Positions 24,701 to 34,829 of a stretch of DNA of 64,000 nt are shown piece by piece. The notes under the pieces are model-generated. The model did not search any database. It saw only the letters and a program-made list of their open reading frames with translations, and had not been told where the DNA came from. This DNA comes from Neofusicoccum parvum (lineage: Eukaryota > Ascomycota > Dothideomycetes > Botryosphaeriales > Botryosphaeriaceae), in assembly GCA_020912385.1 (NCBI GenBank), contig CP087207.1, positions 2,294,001-2,358,000 on the forward strand. The letters run 5' to 3'. Position numbers and translations under genes: made by a program. The number at the start of each line of letters is the position of its first letter. The stretch's first letter is position 1.

Positions 24701-26376
24701 AGCGCCCTGCCGCGACCTGCACCTCGGCCGCCGTCTTGTTTTTTCCTTTTCTTTTTTCCTGCTGCCTCCCCTTCTTTGTCCTGTGGGCGCCGCTGCCCAG
24801 GCGGATGGCCGGGGCAGGGCGGGCAGCGGGCCAGCGGGCTTGCGGACCTACGTGTTCTGGAGGTCGTATCTATGCAGATGCGCAGCGGACGTGACGCAGC
24901 AATTCTGCTTGGTTGATGGCTTGCATGCAGCGGCAGCCAGCGGCAAGAAATGTACGTGTACATACCCCAAGCATGCTGGCTGCCGTGTGGGTGCGCCCGC
25001 GCTGCTGGGTGCCTACCTGGCCTGACCCTGTCCCGCCTGAGGTGCCTGCGAGTCCCCAGTCCAGCCAGACGATAGTGGCGTTCGCGCGCCGCCGTGGGTG
25101 TGAGTGGGGCCCTCTCTGCGCTGCTTCTGCCTCTCGCGCCGGCCGCTTGCCTGCCTGCTTGCCTGCTGCTTGGTTCGCTGTCCTGCAGTTACGGACTACA
25201 GCCCTCTTATTTCCAGACACCCCTCGAAAAGCAATTACATCGGCCCAGGCACTGCGCTGCGTCATGCGTGGTTGACGCGCCTGCAGACGCCGCTCGTTGA
25301 CCGCCATTCTGTATTCCCTTGCCCCTCCCATCTCGTTCTTCCCTCTTCCCCTGCCTGCCGGCCTGTCTGCAGAGCTGATCGGGAAGGAGGGCGCTGTTGG
25401 CCCAGGAACAGCCAGCCCGGCGGGGGCTGCGGTTGACGAGCATATTTTGCCGGGAGCGGAGAGACATAATTGAGCGATGCATGTATTCGTGGCCGGGGGG
25501 CTGCGTGCCGCCCCCCCATGTCGCGCATTCGACCTGGGCGCTTTCGCACGACCGGATACCTGGGTATGGCTGGAGTGGAAACAACGGGGACGCGCCCAAG
25601 TCACGTCGCAGCGGTTCGGGGTGGGGTTTGGGCAGGGCGGCAGAGTGGCAGGGTAGGCAGGCCCGCTTGGTTCGCCAGCATCTCTCAGGTACCGGCGCCG
25701 GGTGTCATCATCACGGGGGCCCGAGTATCTTACGCAACGACGGTCGCTCTGGCCCGGCCCTGCCTGGCCAGCCCTGTGGAGCAAGGTGAGATGACGATGT
25801 GTCGGCAACGAGGGCTCAGACATTTCACTGTGCAAATTGCGACGCGCGCGCCAAGTGGAGAGCAGCGGTGGAGGGAGCGAGGCGGAGAGGGCAGACCCGT
25901 GGGCGCGGGCGCGTTGCGGACCTGGCTGGCTGGCGGCGGCTCGGTACGAGGCTTTGGGCGCGAGATTCGAGATTCGATGAGATGGCTACCCGCCCGGCGG
26001 GCGCCTCGGTTGGATCGAGGATCGAGGACTACCGGTTTCTCTATTAGGGAAGAGTTGCGGTGAGCGGCCGACCCATCTAGGTTGAGCAGATGGCTCGTCG
26101 CCCCAAAGGAAATGAACAGCCGCCCGATCGTCATGCCTATGTACAGCTTCTCGCTCTCCGCCATCTCGCGACCCAGTCCGTCTGATGCTGATGCAAAATC
26201 GTGGACCCTCTAAAAGAAACAAAAAAACGCCCGCAGTGCTGTGCCTGTGCCCTGTCTGTTGAATACGCGTACGAACGCCCCTCGGATCGTCGTCCGCTGA
26301 TCCCACGCGCCAAAATGCTCATACCTCGTCTGCAGCCTCACGTTTCTCGTTTGGCCGACGAGGGGACGTCCCGTCT
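21784..26376. other. intergenic region of 4.6 kb, no gene seen
   Basis: Starts with the vib-1 3' region, then T-rich DNA to about 23.3 kb and GC-rich low-complexity DNA beyond. Frames on both strands are Arg/Pro-rich with no domain. The first tandem repeat of note is at 24196-24244. The last few hundred bases are the cystathionine beta-synthase 3' region. Confidence 0.4.
24196..24244. repeat. GGCT/GGGCT simple repeat
   Basis: About ten consecutive GGGTT, GGGCT and GGCT units in the GC-rich spacer. Confidence 0.8.
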
Positions 26377-28037
26377 CTAATGCGACCCGTTGACTCCGTT
26401 GCTCTTGCCCTGCTTGACCAGCCAGCTGAGCAGGTCCACTTTCGTGACGACGCCGACGGCCTTCATGTGGCCCTGGTCGTCCTGCTCGGTGACAACCGCC
26501 GCGCTATTCCACTCGAAGAAGCGGCTGAGCGCACTCAGACGCGTGTCTCGAGTGATCTCGACGAACTTTTTCCTCTTGCTGGCCTTCTCCTTGTCCTCTC
26601 CTAGCACCAGGTTCTCCTTGCCCTTGGTACCAAGGTCCGAAGGATCGCTAACCGTCTCTGACAGCTTGCGGAAGTCGAACATCACGTCCGATACGGGCGA
26701 CTCGGGTGTCGCGCGGCCGTTGCTGATGTAAGAGAGCAGATTGCCCAGGGTGACGAGACCGACCAAACGGTTGCCCTTGGTTGTGGCAACGGGAAGTTGG
26801 TCGAAGCCCTTGTCGCGCATGGTCTCAATAGCCTCGGCGCAAGGGGACTCGGCGGCAACGGTCATGACGGGCTTCAAGCGGAGAGTCCGGATGGTAGCTC
26901 CCTTGTACGGATCCTTCGAGCTGGTCAGGACCGGGGAGAGCGGAGCTGTCGGCGTCTCCGCAGGTGTGGGGGGCAGGAGATCATTGGCGGCGAGCCAGTC
27001 GTCGTCAGCAAACTGTTCCTTGTGTCAGCACGTATTCTCTCAAACGAACCGCCGGTTCGACATACCTTGCTCAAGTAGCTTCGGATGCTGTCAGGAAGCA
27101 CGACCACCACAACGTCATCCTTTCCGAGTCCGAGGTCTTTCACGGCCTTGACCATGGCAGCCATTGCGCTGCCACTGCTTCCACCGCACAGAATACCCTC
27201 CTCCGCGATCAAGCGCCGTGCAAGCGTGAAGGATTCCTTGTCATCAGTCTTGTACCAGGTGTCGACAATTTTCTGGTCCAGGACATCGGGAATGAAGTCG
27301 TACCCAATGCCCTCCACCTTGTAAGACTCGTTCTTGTGCTCGTCATTTAGGCTCGCAGGCAGAGCCAGAATGCTCCCTTGCGGATCGGCCGCAATGATCT
27401 TGACGTCCTTGTTCTTCTTCTTGAGGCCTCTCGCGATACCGGTGATTGTGCCTCCCGTCCCCGCGCCAGCAATCAGGGCAGTGACCTTGCCGTTGGTCTG
27501 TTCCCAAATCTCCTGTGCAGTCCCATACTCGTGTGCCAGCGGGTTGTCGACGTTGCCGTACTGGTCCAGGATGTGTGCGTTCGGCAGCTCCTTCTCGAGT
27601 CTCCTGGCCACACCGATGTGGCTCTCGGGAGAGTCCCAGGCGGCGGCGGTGGGGGTACGGATGATTTCGGCGTTGAGGGCGCGCAGGACGGAGACCTTCT
27701 CAGCGGACATCTTCTCGGGCAGGGTGATGATGGTGCGGTAGCCCTTCACGGCGCCGACGAGGGCGAGGCCAATGCCGGTGTTGCCACTGGTGGGCTCGAT
27801 CAGCGTGTCGCCGGGCTTGATGCGGCCGCTACGCTCGGCCTCCTCGATCATGCGCAGGGCAATGCGGTCCTTGACGCTGCCGCCGGCGTTGAACATCTCG
27901 AGCTTCGCGTAGACGGTGGCCTCAATGCCCAGGCTCTGCGGGATCTTGTTGAGGCGCACCATGGGCGTGTTGCCGATCTGCTGGGTAATGGTGTCGAGGA
28001 CGACGGGCGGGATGCCCGGCTTCGTGGTCGAGGCCAT
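26377..28037 (-). CDS. CYS4: cystathionine beta-synthase
   Basis: PLP enzyme that joins serine and homocysteine to cystathionine, first step of reverse transsulfuration. Exons 28037-27066 and 27018-26377 (intron 27065-27019, GTATGT...CACAAG) give 537 aa. The start at MASTTKPG is chosen because the family begins just before the GNTPMVRL block; the upstream frame is low-complexity. Features: [10 protein letters not shown] near 22-31, PLP lysine K56 in [10 protein letters not shown], the [12 protein letters not shown] loop, the [11 protein letters not shown] phosphate-binding loop, [10 protein letters not shown], then a linker and two CBS domains (KPVMTV... to LLSWLVKQG). It has no N-terminal heme-binding CxxC/H region, as usual for fungi. 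A lone minus-strand gene with about 1.3 kb of upstream spacer. Confidence 0.96.
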
Positions 28038-29334
28038 GGTTGCTGCGGGCTGTCGTGCGGTGGTTCTGGGTGGTGTGGCTGCAGGAGGGGTTTGAAGTTT
28101 TCTGACACCTTGGTGAAAGAACGCGAGGGGCAGTACGAGTCGCCGCCGCCGCTTTGAAGCGCGTCTACCCGCCTTCCTCGGCGCGGCGAGGACTTGCGCT
28201 TTCTGAAGAGTCTGTGCCGGAGCACGACATCGCCACAACTTCTCTCATCACCCCATTACTGCAAAATTTATCGCAGTAGGCAAGTCGCATCGCGTCATGT
28301 CAGGTGAAGAAGTCTGTCTCGACGGATGATCCTCGACAGAACGCTGATCTGCCGCTGCCGCCCCGTCGGAGCCGATACCAGAGTCGGACCTCTCTCCGAT
28401 GAAAAAGTTGTTGCCGGCACTGCCCCACGTTCAAGACACATCCTCGGCAATGATCTTTTTAAACCCCATACTAAGCTGCTTAGTTTTACACCACATAGTG
28501 TGCCTAAAAGAAGGCTACACCAGCACATTGCTAGTCGTTTGTAATGTTCACCCTGAAGAAACAAGCGCAGTCAGTGACTACTCCGGGCACTTTAAAGTTT
28601 GAGAAGCCAAAATTCCATCCTTTACCTACTCGACTGAATCAATTTCTCCAACTGTACATGATTCAAGTATGTTTCCTCAGGAGAAACATGTTCACAAAGT
28701 TTCTGCATTATACATGCAAGATTTTCCTCGAGTTCACTCTTCGCTACCCGACTTCAAGGTGAGGGGAAGGGGAGTGGGACCATTGTTGAATACAATCACT
28801 GTGACACACGTTAGCGTTTTCTTTCTCAATTACAGACTCAGTGGCAACCTCCAAGATCCACTGACTTGATTGTTCTCAGCAAAAACTAGCTCGATCTCGT
28901 ACTTCGGATTCCACCACGACCGGTTGCGGACATACACCGCAGCAAACTCCCACAACCTCGCCGAGTCAGTGAGAAGGAATATTGACTTTCCTATTTTGTA
29001 GGCCATTGCCTCGCCTACCCTTCCCTCAGTATCTCCGTACCCATGTAAATCCAGAACTCCAATGATGCCGCTGCAAAGATCACTCCTTTCGGCGTCCGTC
29101 GCCCCTTTTTGTTATCCCCTATCCCTGACGTGATTCCACCACTACTCTCTTCTGTGTGAGCATAGCATATTCATTTGGTACCGCAGCATAATTCGGGTCC
29201 GAGCGCTCTCCACTTGAAGCTATCCATCCGTTCGGACAGATTGCTCCCGCAATTGCAGACCCGCATGCATACCCTTGCCCTAACCGTTATTTCTCCGTGT
29301 TTTCTCAATCTCCCGGCTCAACTAGATCGATGTC
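28038..29334. other. intergenic, no gene seen
   Basis: The cystathionine beta-synthase upstream region, then a moderately AT-rich stretch (28.4-29.0 kb) with only short unsupported frames. Confidence 0.35.
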
Positions 29335-30600
29335 TCACATGTCGTACGGCGTCTCAATGGGCAATATGGTTCCTTTGTCCAACTCCTTCTCCTGCTTGTC
29401 GTCGCGAAACTTCTCGTAATAAACCACGAACATCGGCCGCTTGATCGTCGCGTGCACCTCATCCCTAGTCATCGGCTTCTCAGGCTCAAACTCTCCCATC
29501 GAGTGGGCAAACAGCCGCGAAGCGTGGAATTGGCAGTACTTGGATAGCGCCTCTGCGTGCAGCGGCAGCAGCGGCTTTCTATCCTGGCGCACAACGAGCA
29601 CGCTCCCGACCTTGCTCTGCCAGCGCATTGGAGCCCAACCCCACGTAGATTTAGGATCGTCCTTGGCTGCTTTGGTGGCTGTGAGGTGTAGGAAGGTAGC
29701 GGCCTGGTTGACGAAGGGGTAGTAGCACTCGAAGCGCGTCCTCAGATCTTCCGGGCTTGCTTCCACCCAGGCTTTGTTGGGCGGGTACTTCGCCGTCAGG
29801 ATTGGGAGCTCGAGAAGCGCGGCGATGTCGGATGTGTCGTGGTTGTGGAAGATCGGGTGTAGGAGCGGCACTTCGACCTCTTCGAAGGGCGGCGCGCCAA
29901 AGACCTTCTGGTCGCCTTCGCAGTTGATCTTGACGCCCATGACCTTTTTGCTGAGACGGCTGGTCTTTGGTTCTCCGTACTCGTTCTCGGTCTCGTCGGA
30001 GTCCTCCTCGTCGTCACTGTCGATAGTGTAGGTGCGAAAGTAATCGACGAGGTGGCGGAAGTCGACCGGGTTGAGATCTCGGCATATCCTCTGATCGAGG
30101 CCATGTCCACCCATACCGAACGCCATGATCGGGCCTCTCCAGTCATACCTAACCCTTGCAGACTCATTCGAAAGCGCTACAATGGCCCGATTGAGCTTTG
30201 ATCCGTCCGAGAGGAACGAATCACGGTATTGGAAACGGATTCTGCCCGTGATGATCCGGTCGAGCACTTCGTTCCTTTGGATCATGACATCCGGAGCGGA
30301 TACAACGTCAGTGCCAAGGTGAGGTGACGAGTCTGCGTACGGATAGCCACATTTCCATGTGAAGTGGACCCAGATAAGCTGGGGCTTTGCGAGGTCCGGT
30401 GAGAAGAGGATGCCGAGGAAATACTCGGAGCTGGGACGGGTGGTGAAGTCAAACTGTGAGTAGGCGCGACAGAGCAGCTTATGAGTGGGCCAGTCGGCGG
30501 TCTGGCATTCCTTCGAGCAGTACCAGATGCAGTGACAGCGACCGCAAGCCTGCTGATGCGGCTTCGAGCATGCAGCACACAGGCTTTTCGGGTCGGCCAT
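29335..30600 (-). CDS. MYND-type zinc-finger protein, function unknown
   Basis: A single exon of 421 aa. Residues 8-43 form a MYND finger: CAACSKPHQQACGRCHCIWY then CSKECQTADWPTHKLLC, with the expected Cys/His spacing. MYND fingers bind proline-rich partner peptides. The rest is a fungal-specific region with an acidic segment (DSDDEEDSDETENEYGEP, about residues 198-215) and a C-terminal part with WGWAPMRWQSKVGSVLVVRQ. I see no SET domain, membrane segment or signal peptide. The ATG at 30600 sits directly before the finger, so the N-terminus is short but normal. Molecular role not known to me. Confidence 0.88.
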   Translation of the reverse strand: MADPKSLCAACSKPHQQACGRCHCIWYCSKECQTADWPTHKLLCRAYSQFDFTTRPSSEYFLGILFSPDLAKPQLIWVHFTWKCGYPYADSSPHLGTDVVSAPDVMIQRNEVLDRIITGRIRFQYRDSFLSDGSKLNRAIVALSNESARVRYDWRGPIMAFGMGGHGLDQRICRDLNPVDFRHLVDYFRTYTIDSDDEEDSDETENEYGEPKTSRLSKKVMGVKINCEGDQKVFGAPPFEEVEVPLLHPIFHNHDTSDIAALLELPILTAKYPPNKAWVEASPEDLRTRFECYYPFVNQAATFLHLTATKAAKDDPKSTWGWAPMRWQSKVGSVLVVRQDRKPLLPLHAEALSKYCQFHASRLFAHSMGEFEPEKPMTRDEVHATIKRPMFVVYYEKFRDDKQEKELDKGTILPIETPYDM

Positions 30601-31117
30601 CGTGCAGTGAATAACACAGGAGAGGGACCGGAGGAATTTTCAGAAGATGGTTGGAAGAAGAGGGTGAGTTGTGTGAGCGAAGGCTATGTCATTGCGGACG
30701 CGCAACGCTAAAGCCAATGCAGAAGCGCAGTCAGAGGTCGGGTGTCATTTCAGGAAGTCACGCTCACTTCCATTCGTTCTACCAGATTCTGTAGGGCTGC
30801 AGAGCTTCGTGGGCCATCCGCTCTCCCAGCCTTTATCTCTGAAATTCAAGTCGTTTGTTCTTTCTTTACTACGCGCACTTCCGTGGGCAAACATGTTCAG
30901 GCATATTTTCTGCGCATTCTCCACTTGGTCACTTCACTCCTGGCAAAGACATATCTTCTCCACACGTATCGATCTTCCACAGGATGATAGCCGTCTCGCC
31001 GAAACTTCTCTTGGCTAAAATCATCAATTTTCCAGGCTCTTCAAGCCCTGTCTGGGGGAGTGCTATCGATCGCATACTCCTGTAGCTTTGGCCCTACCGG
31101 CAGCAGCAAGATCTCTC
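30601..31117. other. intergenic, no gene seen
   Basis: The MYND gene upstream region; short T-rich frames only. Confidence 0.3.
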
Positions 31118-31402
31118 TTATTCTTTCCCGAATGCTTTTTCTATGCCCTCTAGCCTCTTGATCATCTCACTTGTGGAAGAAGGCATCTCGCTAATTGCTA
31201 CACCATCCATCTTGTGAAACCGTTTCCTCAAGAGTTCAGGACATCCAGATCCCAGAAGTCTGATCCCACGCTTGTTCTTAATGACAGTCATATCTTTGGA
31301 AGGGCTGATCCTGATCCCGATAGAAGCTGTCCCGGGTTTCAGAGAGGATGGAAGATCAGATAATCTGGCGATCTTGCCGCTACAGATGACACGTCTGAGA
31401 GT
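31118..31402 (-). other. orphan open frame, possible terminal exon or gene remnant
   Basis: An uninterrupted 94-codon frame ends in TAA at 31118-31120. Its translation looks protein-like (VIKNKRGIRLLGSGCPELL, MIKRLEGIEKAFGKE) rather than low-complexity. The first ATG in frame is at 31291 (57 aa). Candidate splice acceptors precede it (for example CTCTCAG near 31394), but I could not find a coding exon upstream. It could be the last exon of a gene I cannot assemble, or a decayed gene. No family recognised. Confidence 0.3.
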
Positions 31403-31523
31403 TTAATCACAGGTTTCACAAAGCCCATCAAACCGAGAGGCCGTGGTATTCGGACAAAACAATTCTGCATGGCGTGAAGACGGCGTGATGTTGCGTCTCA
31501 CACACGCCGTCACCTCTGAAACA

Positions 31524-31547
31524 CTTCGTTGCGGCGTAGCAACGAAG
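31524..31547. repeat. perfect 9-bp inverted repeat with 6-nt loop
   Basis: CTTCGTTGC at 31524-31532 and its exact complement at 31539-31547 flank GGCGTA. No poly-T follows. It lies in the spacer between the orphan frame and the C2H2 gene 3' end. Confidence 0.6.
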
Positions 31548-31924
31548 ATCAGCAGACTTCCAACCCCTGCGGAGAAAAATGCGGGGGTCTATGCGCCACG
31601 ACACGGCTTCTCGCGCTATCTACGCCTAAGAATATTCACGGAATAACATATTCGGGGTCGGAATCGCGTTCGGTCTTAATAGTTGATTATTCATTAAGTG
31701 TAGGTCCTTTTCGGACGGCCTTGGCAGTGACGACAAACAACCAGATATCTAGGCGCTTTCAGATACTGGCCAAAAAGATACACGCTCCCGCACTTTGCAA
31801 TACTTCCTGCCCGTTCCTATCTTACACACTACTTTCTCCTCTCCGCTTTGGGTATCAAAAAAGGGTGCCAGCACCTCCATCATCAATCACGTTCACCAAT
31901 CATGTCTTTTCAACGGTTGCTTCT

Positions 31925-33741
31925 TTACAAAGGCCACTCGCCCTTCTCCGGGTGCGCCGCGGTGTAGGCGTGATACGAGCCCGGATGCGTGAAGGCGACG
32001 ATGTCGTCCTGCTGCGGCTGCGGTGACATGTTCATCGGGTCCCAGGTGGGGTTGAAGTCAAAGTCGACGACGAAGGGACCGGACGCCAAGTGCTCGTCGA
32101 TGGCCTGGCTGAGGAGCTCGAACTCCTTTGATGCGCGTTGCGGGCAGTTGCTGTAGGCAGGCGGCGGCTCCGGCATTGAGGACACCGAGAAGGTGTTCTG
32201 ATGAGTGTAGAGAGGTTGTTGGGGAATGACTGGTGTCGAGTGCGGGCGTTGGTCAGCCGGAGTGGGACGGCTGGGTTGGAGGTACTGGATTTCGGACGCG
32301 GGGGTTTGCTCTGTCATCATCTCTTGCTTCATGTCCTCGGCAGCGTGCGCGGAGGGTTCTTCTATGGTGCCGCCCTCCTCGCTGTGGGCCAGATCATACG
32401 CATTCTGCGCAATCGCCTTCACCTTCTCGTGCACCATGCCGTTCTGCTCCATCGAGCGGACGAGATCGCGTGCCTCGCGCTTGTCCCACACGAAGGTCGG
32501 CCACGCCGCTTTGTCCATGCCGTGCTCCTTGGCCATCAGCTTCTCCCAGGCGATGGCCAGCTCCGACTGCAGCAACAGACTCTTCACGACGTTGGTGAAG
32601 CACCAGTCGTTTTTAGAGGAGCCGGCTTCGTAGTGGCGCGCGACGTGCTCGCAGCGCTCGCTCCAGCTACGGCACAGAGAAACGCAGAAGCCACAGCCGT
32701 AAGCTTTCTTGTTGTGCACACGCAGCATGGCCTTCTCGGCGCAGGTCTTGGTGCGCACGGGCTTGCCCTCCTTGCCTTCAATGACGGGTTGCATGGAGCA
32801 GCGCTCGGTCACGTTCAGCGAGCGCTCGGCATCCTTCTTGAGCCCGCAGGTGCTGCAGCCGTGCGACTCGTAGTGGTGCTTGCGGTACTTCTTCTCGGCA
32901 AAGAAGCTGCGGTAGCAGTCAGGGCAGGTCCAGCGGCGGGGCTGCTCGTGCAGCTCTTCCTCGTGCGTCAGCCAGTAGGCGCGGTGCTTGAAGGTCTGTT
33001 CGCAGAAGGTGCAGGCGTAGTTCTTGGTTGGCTGGGGCGCCGGGTTGGTTGGCACGGATTGAGCATGGGTATGCTTGATCGGAACGGGTGGAAGCGGCTT
33101 CTCCATAGTGGCCGAGTCATGGCGGACAGACCGCGATCTGCTGACGGAAGAGCTGGCGGACGAAGCTTCTGACCGGTCAGACTTGGTGGAGGGCTGGCGA
33201 GTCTGGCGAAGCTCCATGTGGGATTTGCTCCGGCTGAGGCCGCGGGACGACTCGGCTTTGGATGAGGCAGAGCGCAATGAGCCCTGCGAGGGTTTGCTGA
33301 AAAGACTGAACATGGCGGAAGATGCTATTGAGGACCTGTTGTCCGAGCACAGGCTGGGGACGGTAGAAGTGCGCCTGCTTGAGTCGGCGGATGGGCTTGG
33401 CCCAGTCTGAATGCTTGCTGGTGGTCCGATTAGTCGGGCGTGCACAGATACGCAAGCGTCCTCAGCTTACCGTAGAAGCGAGCGCTCCGGAGCAGCTCGA
33501 AAATCAGCTTGTCGTCGATGTGTTTTATGGCATCAATGTGGGCAAAAATCTCGGGCGTGACGGGCGACTCCTCGTGCAGCAGCGAGGTTGAAGAGGAGGC
33601 CTGCGAGGAAGCTTGCGAGAGGGCAAGCGTCGAAGCTTTCGAGGAGAGACTCTGGTTCTTAGGGCGGGTGGAGCCAGACAGAGTTCGCTTGGTGCCCTGC
33701 TGGGCCGGGAGGAAGGCGTCGTCAGACATTATGGTTTCCAT
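31925..33741 (-). CDS. C2H2 zinc-finger protein, function unknown
   Basis: Exons 33741-33471 and 33417-31925 (intron 33470-33418: GTAAGC, branch GACTAAT, ACCAG) encode 587 aa. Residues 1-90 are Ser/Thr-rich, ending in a helical segment (FAHIDAIKHIDDKLIFELLR). A Ser/Arg-rich stretch follows, then fingers at about 224-285: YACTFCEQTF...H...H, WTCPDCYRSF...H...H and a third Cys pair (CSTC). A further Cys/His cluster is GCGFC...ERCEHVARHYEAG. This layout, classical fingers followed by CGFC...HVARHY, recurs in the homeobox gene at 58.8-61.1 kb, so the two share a fungal-specific finger type. The C-terminus is Pro/Gln-rich. An alternative start is the second ATG at 33729. Probably nuclear; targets unknown. 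Confidence 0.83.
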
Positions 33742-34829
33742 GTCCCTGTCGATGCTGAGCCAGCAGCGTTCCGGTGAATCCTCGTGCGTGGGACAGGCAA
33801 AGTCGTTAAGCGTAAACGGGGGATATTGAACGGAAACAGGGAAGGCGAGAGGATGAGGTCAGAGAGGGGAGGAGGATATTAATTGGCACGGCGGGGCGCC
33901 AGAGTCGCGCGGGTAGGGGTTTTTAGCAGTCGGGAGCGCGTCTCTCGGCGCGTGGCGGCTTGCGCCGTCGCTCAGCTGCTCGCTACGCCGTTTCAGACGC
34001 CGTTTCGTTTCTTATGCAGTCGCCGCATCCCTGCGCAAATCTGCCTGCGCCGTCCACCAATCACCGCGCGCGCCACCCGCGCCGGCGCCCGCGCTGAAAC
34101 GCTCACCCTCTGCTGCCTTTTGCACCGTCGCGGCCGGCGGGCGGCGCGTGAAACGGCTAGCACCAGCTTCTCCACAGCGGAAGCGCTGCGCGTGTAGATC
34201 GCGGAGCACGCGTTCGCAGCTCGACGGCGTGCGCGCGGCGCCGCGGGCTGCCATTGGCGCATGGGCGTCGCGTTTGATCGGCGGGCCGCGAGGATTGTCT
34301 GGCTGCGCCGCGTACTATTTCTGCGACGCGCGCGTGATTGGCGGCGCTCGAAAACGAGCAAACAATAAAGCCGGGCGGCCGCAAGAACCACCGCTCTCGG
34401 AGGCAGTGCGAGGTCCTCGGCCCCTCGTGTACGCGACGCGGTTGAAACGGGGGTGCCAGAGCAGACGTCGCTGCCGAGCCCCGAGCCCCGCGGCCCGCGT
34501 GCGCCTCGCCTGCAGCTGCCTCGACACTCGACCCTCGACTCCCTCGACACCGCGCGCACAAAAGCAACCCGCCAGCACCGCGCCCATGAAACCCGCCTGA
34601 TGCGCGCCTCCCACCGGCTTCGAGGCCTCCCGGCACCAGCACCGTCCTGCGAGCCTCCGTCCCCGCGCCGCTCTCGCCCGCCAGCGCTGCTGATCGCCGC
34701 ATCACCTGAGCTACACCGCAGCTCCTGAAACAGCAGAGACGCAAGGCTGAGCAGGCAGCCTTCATTCTGGACACGTCCTCTTACACTGCGTGCAGTAGCT
34801 TTGTTTCTGCCTCGTGGCCTATGGACTGA
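33742..34829. other. intergenic, no gene seen
   Basis: GC-rich spacer between the C2H2 gene upstream side and the hydantoinase 3' end. Frames on both strands are Arg/Ala-rich without domains. Confidence 0.35.

Noticed and set aside
23126..24963. Frames of 328 and 354 codons on opposite strands
   Set aside because: They overlap each other in low-complexity DNA and read as Arg/Pro/Gly-rich text with simple repeats; no family resemblance.
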